Positions 33,401-48,400 of a stretch of 64,000 nucleotides of DNA are shown one piece after another. Both the position numbers and the translations under genes were made by a program. This DNA comes from Haliotis asinina. Lineage: Eukaryota; Mollusca; Gastropoda; Lepetellida; Haliotidae. Location of the stretch: NCBI RefSeq assembly GCF_037392515.1, contig NC_090288.1:58389673-58453672 (forward strand), read 5' to 3'. The notes beneath the pieces are model-generated. The model was given only the letters and a program-made list of their open reading frames with translations, searched no databases and was not told the origin of the DNA. Numbering within the stretch: the stretch's first letter is position 1; each line of letters opens with the position of its first letter.

Positions 33401-36400
33401 CAATCAATTAAAAGATGAGCATGCATTCTTACGTAAGGTTGGGGAAATCACTATCGAAAACATAGCTAATATTTTATTCAATGATATATTTGCCATTTTG
33501 TTTCTGGAAGGTTCGTTGTAAAGTGACGGAATCATCCCAGATAGATGATGTCATGCAGTTTGACGCCCATACAAAACGTCTGCACCCACAGTGCAGCAAA
33601 ATCATAATTTAAGCACCTGCATCGACGGTTCTGGATGGAAAGCATGCATTTCACACTTTCAGGTATCGTTTTATAAACCTTAGGTTTGTGTCCCAAACAG
33701 TTCAGTATTGACACAGGAAGGTGTATACGCCACACAATAGATACCTAGACTAACGACTGTACATGGGGACTGCCATAGGTTCATCCGGGTAACATGTAAA
33801 GAACCGAACTCAGACAGCAACTCAAACAACAGCCTTAGTTCATGGGTGAAGGGGAGCAGTGTCCAGCGATCAGATTACTCGCCATCTTCGGGGTGCTGGA
33901 AATCACTGTCCACGGCCACATGTGGGGCCAGTGTTTGACACGTCAACAACGCCGGCGACGTTGATAGCCCTACCACAGCAAGGGTGCCATTGGATTAAAG
34001 CTAAGGACAACATTAACGTTCTTCCATTGCCGTCTCTTTCCCCGGATATGGTTTCCATAGCTCATTCTGAGGCGACAGTAGACAGACAATCAAATTTTGG
34101 ACAGTTGGAACAGATATGGGTGTTTAAGTGGAACCATTCACTTCCGGCATTCTTCAGACTCTCAAGTGAATGAGGGAAGCTCGACGTGGCTATACGCGCT
34201 ACTAAAGAGACTGTCACCTTTCGCGTTCAGGAGTATCTTCGTTTCACGGACTATGATCATTTTCAGCTTATTGTAATTCAGTGTCAACGGCAACTTTTAT
34301 TAAATTGTCAGTGCCTTCTATGGAATAAAGGATTAGACATAAATGTGGTTGTCTTCTATTTACAAACTTGACAAAAAAACATACTTGCGTTTCTTTTGCT
34401 GTTCAGTATATAATGTTCCAATCAAATGTTTGACTGACCTTTACAACAAGGCATGGGAACGCCCATTGGACATAATATGTCATACTTCAGCTTGATACAG
34501 GTATCTGCCACCACCTTGTTGACATACATCTCAGAGAAGCACTTCCCAAGACAGTAGTGGGGGAAGACGATAGAGAAGATCCAGTCCAGGGCCTCCCCAA
34601 CGTCCTCTGTCCCCAGTCCTGGGATCATCAACACGAACGTCGCAAGGAGAGTCAGCAAACCTAGCACAGAAACAGAGAGAGAGTTAGTGAGTCAGTTGTT
34701 TTACACCTCTGTTACAATATTCCTGCAAGATCACGGCGGTCGAGACCAGAAATAGGCTTCACAAATTGTGTCTATGTAGGAAAGACCCGTGTCTTTGAAC
34801 GCTTTAAACACTTGGCTACTAGAGGCCACGCAAAGGTAATACAGACTTCTAAAAAGGACTTTGATTGCTTTTGATTTGTTTTTGTTATATATGTTAAACT
34901 AAACTCGAAACTATTCCAACCTCGTGACAGCGACGTGTTAACAATCTGCTGCAGACAGATAAGTGCATGTCATTGGTATTATGTGACCCGTGAAGAGTCG
35001 AGTTACATTTGGCCTTCCAGGAACCCATGCTTGTATGAAGCGACCTACGGGATGAGGTGGTCAGTTTCCCTGACTTGATTGACTTATGCCATCGTATCCC
35101 AATTGTGTAGATGGATGTTCATGATATTTATTACTGGATTGTCTGTTCCATGTCGTATTATTTACGGCTCAACGGCATAGAGCTTGAACACTACCGAATT
35201 AACTACGACAAGCATAATATTCTGAACAGTGTTACAGCAGGAAAATACACCAGTCTCATGACGCGGAGTGACGAACTCAACCTGTGAGGCTGGTGCAGAC
35301 AATGACTCACCTGACAAGATGTTGAGGATGATGATGATAACCATTCCGGTGGCTGGGGTTTTGAACACATACTGTAGCAGGTACATAAAGGGCAGGACTG
35401 ACCAGCCGTAGACGATGAACACGAGGAAGACGAGGCCGAGTCGGTGGTCAAGGACGTAAGCGTCAGTTTGAAAAGCAGCAAACACGGGCAACAGAACCAA
35501 ACATGGAATAATGTAGTTGATGAAGTCCCAGGCCAAATTGGACAGCCAGAAAACAGAGGGTCCAACTCCACTGACGACCTGAAGATGCTTTGCGCCAACC
35601 AGCCTCTCCTTGATGAGGAAGTAAACAAAGGACGACGTCAGGAAGGCCATTCCAAAGAGGATGTTGAAGGCTATAGTGAATCCAAAGCTAGAGGCGAGAA
35701 GAGCAGTTTGTTCAGAAGCATCTGATACATTTTTCGGAAGAGGATAACTATTGGTTGTGATGGAATAGTCAGAGGATGTGAAAGACTTCAGGATCCCGTT
35801 CATCATGTACGAAAGGGCTATAGGAGCTGCATGGAAAGGTTGACCATTGTAGTAGCCCCTGGCAACTGTGTCCGACTCGTACTCTGCCCCAATGATCACT
35901 CTTTTGTTGTACGTGGACACGCCAAGCTGGTCTGCCCTGGTCAGAAGGTACGTTGTCATGTTGCCTTGACTTGTTTCTGCATACTCAGCTGTGTCACCAT
36001 CGCCAAGCTGGCCAATATAGGATTTAGCAAAACTCTCTGTGAGCGCCACAGAACCGTTTCGGTAAGGAACTTGGGATCCCCCGAAGGGATTGAGGTTGAG
36101 GGGAAGGGATTCCTCTGATAACACGCCTGGCCTAGTCTTCTCAACCACCAGGGCAAGGATGGTAGCTATGACAGGTAGGGCTAGCTGAACAATGGAGATG
36201 AGTCGGTTTCGCCACGTGTGGAGAGCCTTCTTCACAAAGCAGCCCTTAAAACGGGACAATTCCAGGTGTATTCCGGTAGCTTTCTTGAAGCCCTTGTTGA
36301 ATGCTACATCCACAACATAAAATATGAATTGCGTTAGTTGACGTTTAGTTTATAATGCACATGCATAATACACACATGTGGTTAATGCTAACCTTTTATT

Positions 36401-39400
36401 GGTGGAGGGTATTATGTTATAAAGTGAGTTGATCTACTTCATGAAAGCATTATGTAAGCATTCCATTGAGGGAGGACCCTACTAGTGATCGAGTGAGTTT
36501 ACATTTATGCCGCATTTAGCTATATTGCAGCAATATTCCCGCAACTTCACGGCGGGGGACACCATAAATACTCACATGATAGTCATGTTGGGAATCGAAC
36601 CCAGGGCTTCGTGATGAGCGAATCACTAGGTTCAAGGAAATTTGATGTCCATATTTTACCAAAATTCATGTCCTTTGATGCCAATATGGTATATAATAGA
36701 AGCGGCGTCAGAACCATGTCAATACTACAGACAATACAACAATGATATAGCATCTTACCTAAGAAGTTTTCCTCTCTTGCGGCATTGGCCATATTTCCAT
36801 ATGACGGGCTATTGTTCAGTCCGTCTCCATTCAGAACCTTCACGCTTCCATTTATCTCTGTCTCCATCGCTGGGTTGGTATAAGACATGCTACCATAGGC
36901 TGACGGCCTGACGGCGACGTCGTCCCCAGTGTCCACCTGGCTCTCGCCGACCCTGAAGTACAAGTCTTGATATGACGAGTGGGAGAAAGCGGATAATACA
37001 TATATCACACAAGGGTGCTTTTACTCACTGACCCTAAAGTGCAACTCTTGGTATGACGCGTGGGGCAAAGCGAATAGCCGTTATGTCACACAAGGATGCG
37101 GTTACTCGATGACAAAGATGTACTCTCTTTTCAGATTACAATATCTAACAGTTACTTCCATTTAGCTGTTTCTGATACTCCGAACCTGAAGTACAACTCT
37201 TGATATGAAGTAGCGAATACAAGCGAATACAAGCGAATAACACTAGTATCACATCACACAAGGGTGCTTTTACCCGATGATTATGTCATCTTGATATAAC
37301 GAAGGGGAGAAAGCGGGTATCGATCTATCACACAAGGGTGTGTTTATTCACTGACCCTAAAGTAAAACGCTTGGTATGACGCGTGGGGCAAAGCGAATAG
37401 TCATGATGTCAGACAAGGGTGCAGTTACACGATGATTATGGGGTACACACTATGGGGTACACTCTACGGTTACACCAATCCAACGTGTTTTTGCCTCGCC
37501 GGTGCTGAAGGATGGGTATTTGTATTACGAAGGGGGTTATTAATAGCAAATGATCGTTGCTGCGAATGCTGCTTCTTCCAGACTCTCCGACCTTGAAGCA
37601 CATCTCTAATGCTACATCATGGCTATAGCACTATACTCGCTCCAGCACCTTCTGGGTGCTTCTGACTCCTTAAGTACACTTTGTTTTGTTATAAAGACGA
37701 GTAAAGTGAATATGCCTTACATGAAGCAAAACGTGCTTTGGCTTGCTGACCCTGAAATTTAACGACGGTGAAAAAAACCCCCAAAATGGTGCTGATCTCC
37801 ACACCTAAGACACGTATCACTTTGCTGAAAGCCACAAGCGTTACCAAGTGTTGAACACATTCCCACTTACTTCAAGAACACTTCCTCCATTGTGGTTGCG
37901 GTTGTGCCAAAGCTACATATACCGAGTTCCTTCCCCTTGGTTTCAATCTCCGTGAAGAGAGCAGCAAATTTTGCTGACTGGTCATCAGGCAGCAGGTAGG
38001 AGAGTTCAGCATTGATCTCACTCTCCATGACCGCTGTTGGGACGTGTCGCTGAACAACTGCCGTCACTGATGCCACCTGACAGGTGGGGTCCTTCACCAT
38101 CACCAGATGGTAGCCAGCACCTGTCGGAACATACATTTGGCTATATTTGTTTGTTGTGTGACGCTGCACCAGGGAGAGGTGAGGGGAGATGATCTGCAAC
38201 CAATACAGTATCATCTACGAAATAGGGATACAATGACATATGTCAGCCAAGTCAGCGTGTATGACAACCCGATCTCATCAGTCTCCCCCAGCGACAAACA
38301 TGAGTTGAAGATCAGTTCTAATCCTTATCTTCTCCGATGTCTGGGAGCAGCCAAAGAGGCGAGTCTGACCACCCGTTTCTTTAGTCTCCTCTAACGACCG
38401 TCATGAGCTGTTGAATACCAACCCTAACCCGATCTTCATGGGTTGTTGTTATTCTTAATCAGAATAACACGTTATTGACAAACCAACATCAGGCCCTCGT
38501 TTCCACGCATGTATACAATCTGGTGATGAATTCAAGACATATGGCATCATGTGTGCATAAATAAGTGCATGACTGCTTAAGGTCAAAGAAAACACAATAT
38601 ATTACCATAAAGCTTCTTCAAGAAATACGATGTTCCACAGCATTTGACTACCCCCTCTGCCATGATGGCGATGCGGTCACCCAGAAGGTCAGCCTCGTCC
38701 ATGAAGTGAGTGGTCAGCAACATGGTCCGGCCCTGTCGGTTCCTCTGAAGGATGTCCCATGTCTGTCTTCTGGCTGCAGGATCCATACCGGAAGTCGGCT
38801 CGTCCAGGATAACAACCTGAACAAAGAATAAATACATGAACAAAATATGGACAAAATAGTGACCCAATGTATTCTCAATGAAACAATAATGCAAACGTAC
38901 CGTTTGGAAAAGCAGATGCTAAGACTGGACCTTGTTTGACCTGACTGCGTCTGAAAGAGCCATGGTTCGAATACTAACCGTTTTCTGAGATATATGTCCA
39001 ACCCTAATCAGTATCTCACGTTTTTCACTACATGTGACGTCGCCATGGGGGAAGATCCAGTGTTACACGAAAGGTCACACATGAAATCTTCTTCAGGAAC
39101 ACCAAGCTTGTAGTAAGAGTCGACTAACTGGAATAGGTGGTCATGCTTGCTCGCATGGTCAGATGGTGTTAACCACTGAGTTGACTTGTCCATGATATTT
39201 ATGTAGCTGTTATACTGCCGGGTGTGTGGTGTTAAACGAGAGAAAAACAAACACATTTTGCATAATACAATACACCATGGTGAGCAATTGTCACTATCAG
39301 AAACTGATTTAATTCAATTTACGTATTGATAATTAAATATTGATATGCCTCACCTTCGACCCCCCGATAAGGGCGATCCCCACCGACAGTTTCCTCTTCT

Positions 39401-42400
39401 GTCCCCCAGACAGATACTGGGATTGTGTGTGTCGCTTCAAGTCCAATCCCACTTCGTGGATAATGCGATCAACTTCTGATTTGGCTTCGTGCTTCTGGCA
39501 GCCCTTCAACTGGAAACATACAGGGAGATGAGGGACCGCGCTACATTAATACCAGTGTGTCGAAGGCAACATAAAATACATGATTGTGTGACCCTGTCTC
39601 TGCTGAGCGTCATTCGGGCTTTGTACACATTTGGGAAATTAAATCAGGGACAAGCAGGTACCCCAATGATCTTCCTATTAAAATGGATGCATGTATCGCC
39701 AGCTCTCAGTCGTGTTTTATAGCGGAGCAATAACCATTACAATACAAACATGTAATTTTTAGTCTTGAAATTTAAGAAATATTAACTTAAAATTTCAAGA
39801 TCTTAGTTTGAAATGACAAAACAACTCATGATGAAGTCTCAACATGATATTACATGGAGCTATGGATATGGCTGGCTTTTCCCGACTTTGGCATCCCCAA
39901 TAAAGTACGTACATCAGCGAAGAATTCCATGTGTTCCTGTACGGTAAGAGTATCGAACAGGATGTTGTGCTGTGGACACAACCCAAGGCTCTTCCTGACA
40001 CTTTGGATATCTGTTCGAATGTCATGGCCATTGACGATTGCCGTTCCTCCAGATGGTGGAATAAAACCTACGAAAAGGAACGAAGACTTTTTAAAGGTAC
40101 TGAACATGACGTCCCTGGTTGTAACGAGACCTCGGAAATTTAAGTTCGATTTTACAAAATTCAGGGAAACAAAGTGTTACCGACACCCTGTGATTTCCTG
40201 CTCTTATGGTCCAGGAACTGTCCTGGGTTGCTATCCAACACGCACGCACACACGCACATACACACACACGTACGCACGCACGCACACACAAACCCAGCAC
40301 ACGACCTAATTTTGTAAACTTCCGGCACAGCGAGTTGATTAAAGCCAACAACTGCATCCCAACTGGTGTCGAAATGGGTCGAGCACTACGCGTTTTCGGT
40401 CTAGTCACTTCGACTTATACCATTTGCATACAATTTCTTTTTCCTTAGTTACGCTCGTGGTAAACCGGGGTTGAGTTTATCGAGGGCCTATGGGGCAAAC
40501 GCTTTAACCACTAGACTATCCTTTTGTCCCTCTACGGTGTGTAGATGAACTCTCTGGCTCCGCATCCTTGCTGTCGGTATTGTGTATAGACATCTGAGGC
40601 ACATCCCCGTAATTTAGGGTAGATAGGATAGGGTAGACAGAAAATGAGTGCTTGAGTGTGTAGGGTACATGAGGTTCCTACTCACCAGTGAGAACTGACA
40701 TTGTCGTTGTTTTCCCTGCACCGTTGTGGCCCAGGAGAACTGAGATCTGACCCTCATACATATTGAGACTCATCCCAGCCACAGCCACCTTCTGCTTAGA
40801 CCCGGAACCAAATACCTGTTTGGCAGAAAACATTATTCGTGTTTACATATCGCGTTTAAGAGCAGTCTACCTAATGATGCGGACGTAAAATACTATTGAT
40901 ATGCTTAGTAGATGATAGAGACGAAGGGTCGCTTGGGAGATCATTACACTGACAAACTGTCAAAGAACATTGTGTGTGCGTACGTGCGTGTGCGTGTGCG
41001 TGTGAGTGTAGGGCTGTTTCTATCAGATCAGTCATTGGTTCAGTGAAACTCCAATTTCAAAAGTCGTAGCACTACAGGTCATTCGGACCCGTAAAGATCG
41101 GGTTAGAACTGTGTTACAACAAAACACGCTTGTCGTAAGAGATATTCAACGGAATCAAGAGGTCAGACTCGCTGACGTGTAGGTGAATGTCATCGTATCT
41201 CAATTTGAGCAGATCGGTGCTCATGATGTCATTCACTGGACTGTCTGGTTCAGATAAAATTATTTCCAGACCACCGTTTTTATAGTTGGTGCACTGCTGG
41301 GTAACAACAGGACATTTGAGGATTTTACCCAATTGTTGGGTGAGTTGAGTTTGGCAGTATCTCCATTATATTACAGAGTGTTAGCCCACGATACACCGAT
41401 TCCATATCTTTACTACTGACCTTCCTTAGGTTTTTGATGCAAACACCTGGGCGGAGGCCACTTGGTTCCTTCTCAAAATGTCTCTCGTCGGCGTGTTTGA
41501 CCAAACTAGCATCAACTTTGACCTTGTCTGTGCCACACCAATAAGATGCCTTCGGAAAGGAAACAACAGACTGAAGTATCCGGTTAATCGATAAACAGTA
41601 CTGATCAATGATTGTAACAGTATACAGTAGCTAAGAAGAATCTTCGATGTTTATTTGTAAGGATTATTTTGAATTAAAACTTTCGGATACATTTTGGAAT
41701 ATAATCAGAGTAGAATTCACTGCTTATACATGTACTGCTTTTACTTATCAACGAAACCCTCTACTACTTACTGAAGAACATGACGTATTTCATATGCAGT
41801 AAAATATATTGTTTGTGACTCGTTCAAGACAATTTCACACACGTTATTATTTAGAAATAATGACTCCGCCGGAGAGGAGCCTATCGTCGTGTCAGAAACA
41901 AAGTTGATTTAAGAAGAGTCCGTGAGAAACTAAGCGACGCTTGTTGCACAACCCTCGGAACATGAATCTGAGAATCGAACTCGGGTTTTCATTTAGACAA
42001 GCGAGCACTTTAACAACACGACTACTTCATATACATCATGACGGCAATGAATAATGCTATTCACGCATATCCCAAGTGTGTATATACAACACAAACAATC
42101 AACAACAAAAAATAAATACACAGATTTAACGCGTAAATATTATCGTTGAGTGACGTTTGTCGCAGGCACTGTTATCCATTCTGGCGCCACATATAGTAGC
42201 TTGGGTTGTACACTCTCTCCAGGAAGCTGAAAATGGAGTTCAGTGCAAAAGCGACGCATTATGCGCGGCAGTATTGTAGAGCTTAAGGTGTAGATATGTC
42301 ACATTACACTTATACATAAATATTTTTCAATTAGGAATATTCGCCAATAGACCAGTCGATGACTCCCTATTTGTTTGTGAATAAAATCCTTGAGTGAGGA

Positions 42401-45400
42401 TGGTTTTACCAATATATCACAATATCTGTACAGGAGAACCCGAATTGGCCTTCACATGTTGTAGTAAAGTGGGGACAGATATTGGAGATACAAATACATG
42501 CAAATCGTCCGAGTCGAACAATAATGGCTGCAACGGAATGAACCGAATGCATCCGAACGATCAGTTTAAACACTCCCACGTAAAATCTCTGTCAAAGGGT
42601 CAGGTATCGTGAGGACAGCGACACTCCTTGTCACCAGAAACCTGGTTCTGCTTTCCTTGTGTTCAGTAAGTGAGTGAGTGAGTCTGGTTTTACGCCGCTT
42701 TTAGCAATATTCAAGCAATATTACGTTGGGAGGGGGGGCACCGGAAATGAACTTAACACATTCTCTGAAGAATCGAGGCCAGGCTCTTGATGTGACAACC
42801 GAAAGCTTTAAAACAAGGCTACCTCACTGAATATGACAATACTATGGTCAAGATAAACCTATAATACTTGCGCGCACGAGATTTCAATGAACGACCATAG
42901 GTTCCTATCGCGCCAAAGGGACGCAACTCTGCGCTGCAAAATTGGACAACCGGACCCGCGGTCAACAGACGTACAAAGACAAGGCTAAAATTGAATAATA
43001 CAAACGTCATTCCATACTTGATCACATTGAACTGAGGAAGGAGAGAGTGATGCAAACACACTAGGATCAGAATAACATTCCCGTAATGCTTGATTAAAAA
43101 ATACACCTTACCCCAATGACAGAAAATACATAAACCCGAATGTTATTCTGTGGAACTACATGAGAGATGCATACATTGGTACGCAAGGCAGCTGAAGGAT
43201 ATGGTTCACACACGTAAAGCGTCCAATCATAATAATTATAATATGCATGACAATACCGCGAGAATCGATTATAATAACCACTTGTCTGTAAATATACTTC
43301 AGTGGACATCTCAATTACTTTTAGAAAAAGAAATGCTGAGTTAACTGTGAACATAGACAGCAAATAGAAGTGCAGTGTTAGATATGGCGAAGGATAAGAA
43401 CATGTTAGTTATAAATGTTAATCAAGTCAAATTTAATGTTCATTTACGTATTTACGTTCGTTGTGCAATGCATATGGTATCATCATATGTTATTTTTGGC
43501 CTCAATTCGAGCAGCACTTTGAGCATGCGTCCATGTTTGGATTACGCCGTTATTACAATATTTAGGCTTCAAAGTATATTATAAATAATCTTTTTTTTTA
43601 TGAGCCACGCACAGATTTGTATTCCAGAAAAATAAGGTATGTATAGTTGTAACAATCATCGTAATCATGGATTATTCGCCCTGGGAATACTTTTTGTTCT
43701 TAATTCCTGAGCGTGTGTTGTAAGGGACAGATAATTGTGACATGAGAGCTGCAGATGATGTCATTTTCACCAGTTATTTGATTGATGCATATGTGTTCCA
43801 GTGTCGTCATTTCGATATGAAACTGTTTACAGCAATGTAATAATATACCCATTTACGTGTAAATCAGCTGATTAGCATTAAGCAATCCTCAAAGAAAATT
43901 ACTCAAAATAAGTCACTTATATCCATGCTCTTATGGGTATTCGTATATCCTTTAAAGAATAAATCAAATATTTGATGAATATATTATTTCTTCCCCTGTA
44001 AAACTAATTTTAATGGATACTGTATCTGTAACTTGATGTGTTTTGAGAACTCTGAGCCAGTAAAATCTGTTTACAATAATGTGCAATAATATTTTGAAGT
44101 GCTTTTGTTACAACCAAATGCAAGCAAACACACAAATAAGAAACCACACGTTCAAATAAAAAAATATATATATTACATCTTGTGATCGCCAAATCTAGAA
44201 AAAACATAAAAGTAAAACTACAAAATAAAACGAATCGTTCAAAATGCTCATTGCACGTACGTTGCATGACAGAGAACATTTCGTGATGGAATAAACACGT
44301 GACAAAACCAGTGATTTGACACGTGATGTACACCAGTTGCCATAAACAGCATGTCACGTGAATTGTGATACATAACGGAGTACAATCTATAGCAGGTCAT
44401 ACGAATATAATCTTTGAGTTGAAGGAGGTCACTGGACAAGCATTCTTTGACAGTGAGATAAATCCTGTATCATGACGGAGAGTGAGGAGTGGTCGACCTT
44501 TATCAGTGTTTCTATGTATGCCTAGGTATGTCTCGGCACAAGTGACACAGTGCGATCCGTGTTATGAAAGTCGCTAGCTACCCGTGTATGACACTGAGAT
44601 AATGTATACTCTGGCACACTCTTTCATTATCACCACGTGAGATGACAGAACCATATTTTAGATGTCGTATAATCTGTCACGCGTGCAATGAAGGCTATAA
44701 CATTTATTTATAACGCAAACGAAAATACGTGAAACCTGACGAATTTCCATTCCTAACGCTTATCACATTTTGCCTGTGCCCATGGAATATGTTTCGATAG
44801 ATATTTATTTTGAAAAGTAGATATTATGTCAAGCTAAAAAAGAACTTTTCGAATGACATCCTTCATGCACTGTAACCTGTTGTTGAATAAAGACTTCATA
44901 TTGGCCCATTTTCTGATTAATGAATGGTGGTTTTATTGGTCCTCGTATTAATCGTAATCATTTGTTTCGTAATAGCCACTCTACGAATAGAGAATACATG
45001 AAAGTCTAAATATGAAACTTTATTGCCTACAAGGGCGAACATATCGGGTGTTCGTATTTTTCATACGATTCCCTAAGGCAAGTATTACTTTTTCATGGTA
45101 ACGTAACGTCATGAAAAATGCCATGACGTGACGGCTCTTCTGTGGCGTTGTGTTTTACATGCGGCAATGGCGGGTAGCCAGCCCATGTGTGAAAGTAGAT
45201 TTGGGTTTGTCTTCCTCAATTTAACGACTTTGGTAATAAACAGAATATTATATTCGTGCGCATAACATGCTATGTTTACGACACTCGTGCCTAAATATCG
45301 GCATATCCCTAGCTCTCGCTCGGGAAATTTAGGCACTCGTAAACAGTATGACATGGGCACTCATGTAATGCACTCTATACATGACACAACTCGTGTGAAC

Positions 45401-48400
45401 TGTCATTGTTTGAGAATACTGTCGTTTACGGTAGTCTGAACATCTGGCGTAATGAAAGTATACATCCATATTTGAATGTGTCATATATATGTGCACAAGA
45501 GGCAAAATAAACCAATCACAATACTGCCACTCAAAGAAGTTGAATGTGTCTTATATTAAATCTAGATATTCGCCTATATTGATAATATGATTATACGATA
45601 TTAAATTTAAATGCATACATCAATGAGTACCTCACATCAGAGGGTGTGCACATGGCATCTCATAAAACTGGTGAATAGTAATTTTGACAGTACACAGTAA
45701 TATGAAATATAATAACAGTGGAACATGACTTTTCAAAGTATATATACTCTTCAAAAAGTAGGGGAACTGTACTTTCAATGTACGGATGTCGAAATTGGGA
45801 GATATTTGGGATTGAATCAAAGTTGATACAATAATAATGGATGTTTTGAGAATGCATCACCACATGGATTTCATTCAAAGTTAAGCTGTCCGTTCAGTTA
45901 TGCCCCGTGTTAGGTAACTGTAGTATGACATGAAAATTTCAGGTTTACAATTTTCAGTCAGTAGCGTGTGATTTGACCATGAAAGTTCAGGTTCCCCTAC
46001 TTTCTTTTTTGAAGAGTATTATTTGTTTTGAAGTTTCAGCTTTACTCTTTTTGATGCACATATATCTTGATTATTGGGAAATAAATCAAACAGGTGAATT
46101 CACTGAAGTGAAATATCGAAAATGAAATATCGAATAATTCGGCTGAATAGGTGAATATCATATGTAACAAAGGTGACGACACAAACATTCGCTCATGCTA
46201 TCGACCACTCGTGTATCTGTCCCAACGCTGATTTGAACATTGCATAAAACAACTTCTGTGCAATTTCTTTAATGGGATGGTTCACTTACGGTGAAGGGAA
46301 AGTACCACGGTTTGGGTACGCCAAACTCTCCTGGTCGGACATTGTCCACGTACCACGTGATGACCAGATGGATGGCCGTGTCGCCTAGCAACATAATCAT
46401 TGCGTCCAGGAGGGAGTAGTTGTCGTCAACAGTTGCCGGGCTGGTGAAGTTGTTCCACTGAGCCCCCGCACCTGAAAGAAATCCGACATATGTCTGTCAG
46501 AGACGAGGTTTTTTAATACTCAGTGTCGGGTATCTGATGTCGGGTATCTGGGTAAATTTAACAGATACCGTTGAGGCAAGTTCTGGAATGTATGGAATCC
46601 TAGAAGAGGCATTGTCGCGTTGTCATGTTGTCGCTCAAAAACAAGCGAAAAGAGGCAAACTTAACCAAAGCGAGACAACGAAGACAATGAACCCTCTAGG
46701 ATGCCATAGTATAGGATAATCTTGGGTCTTTGTTCAGCAGTAACGGGAACCATGATCTAATATTGAGGTTGACGTATACAGCAGTTGAGGTGACACACGT
46801 GACAGTATGGGACTATGTAATGTAGATGTACCAGACACCTTAAATCGTGGGCTTGAACACACACACGTGCACGCAGGTACACGCGCTCTCTCCTCAACCA
46901 TTCCGACGTTCCTGACCCACATTGTCATATGTTTGACAAATCATTGTGAAATTGTTTAACGTATAGAATAACTCTCTCGTCATTGAGCTGGACATTGTCC
47001 AATATTATTTCTGCAATGAATTATAATTAATGCACGTATGTTCAGTAAGGATGTGTATTGTTTTCCTTCTATCCTGTATATGAACTCTGTTGTTGAAATG
47101 TCTTATATATCTACGATCTGAGTGTAAATTAAAGTTCAGTTCAAAAGCAATGATGCATCATCACTATAACAGAGGCATCGTCTTGATATTGATGCAGTGT
47201 TAAGGGCAACACTCAGCAGTGGGGAGGTGGGGCAGTCTGATGGTTAAAGCATTTCCTCGTCACCCAAAGACTCGGGTTCGATTCCCATGTCATGGATGCC
47301 ACGTATGGAGTCCACCTGGAATACTGCTACTGAAGCGACATAAAACTAAACTCATTCACTCACTCATTCAAGCTTACTCACCAGTTCCTTCGTACAAGGC
47401 GATGACATTCGCCCCATAGGCCATGGCCATATTTATGAGGATGGAGACACCAAGTTTCTCGGGCCGAGACATAGTTTCGTAGCGGGATTGGAGGAAGAAG
47501 TAGGGGAAGTAGGTGAAGAAGAAGAGGATACCCGCAATAGCGGCACCCACGTTGGCTGAAATCATATTCCAGTACACGAATATTCTTAACAAAATAATGT
47601 GTGTATTTGTTCGCCGTGTATGCTCGTTGTTCAAAGTTGAATGCAGTTGCTTTCAATGTTTCATTACAAATAGGAATGATGTGATATGCCTCATGCCCCC
47701 TCCCCTCCCCTCCCCCCCCACCCCCCACAAAAAAAAAAAAGTTATACTATATAATTTATTATAAACAAATCCCAAATGGGCACATAGTTATAGAATTATA
47801 TTTGTACAACTGGAATGAATCGTTTTCAACATACTATTTACTGTTGTACAAATCATGTTGATCAAATACAGTATTTATGTGAGACATGTAACAGCGAGAA
47901 TTATTGAAACGACTTATATACTGAAAGAAAAAATAAATGACGGTCTCTATTCTCTGATATATAATGAAGACACTGATTGGAAGTATGCCCAGACGTTGCC
48001 AGACAGTTGTGGGGGCAGGAGGGGACTTTCTTGATAATGGCTTTCTAAATTAAAAACTGAAAGCAATGAACCCAGTCTGTTATGTTTGACGTGATTAACA
48101 TCTGGAATTTTATGAGATCCCTTATTCATTTCTCTCACTAAATTTCATATTGACTCTGCAATTTACCTAAAAAAAGTATTTTCTGGACAATGATTTAATT
48201 TCAAGATAAATCTGCATATTGTGTTTCTGCTATGGTCATGTCAAGCAGTATAGATTGTTTATGTAGTATTATGTAGTGTTAAATATAAGGTGGCATTGTT
48301 TTATCTGAGAGTTATGTCCCCTTCTTACCTTTCTGCGCGAACACACTGATCATAAAACAGAATGAAACGACACACACGCCGTAGCACAGGAGGAACACGA

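Noticed and set aside
43094-43363. 89-codon minus-strand ORF in the ABCA intron
   Set aside because: AT-driven composition, no splice context and no link in phase to flanking ABCA exons.
44010-44357. 115-codon minus-strand ORF in the ABCA intron
   Set aside because: Phe/Ile/Cys-rich chance reading of AT-rich DNA; the flanking ABCA exons already join in phase without it.
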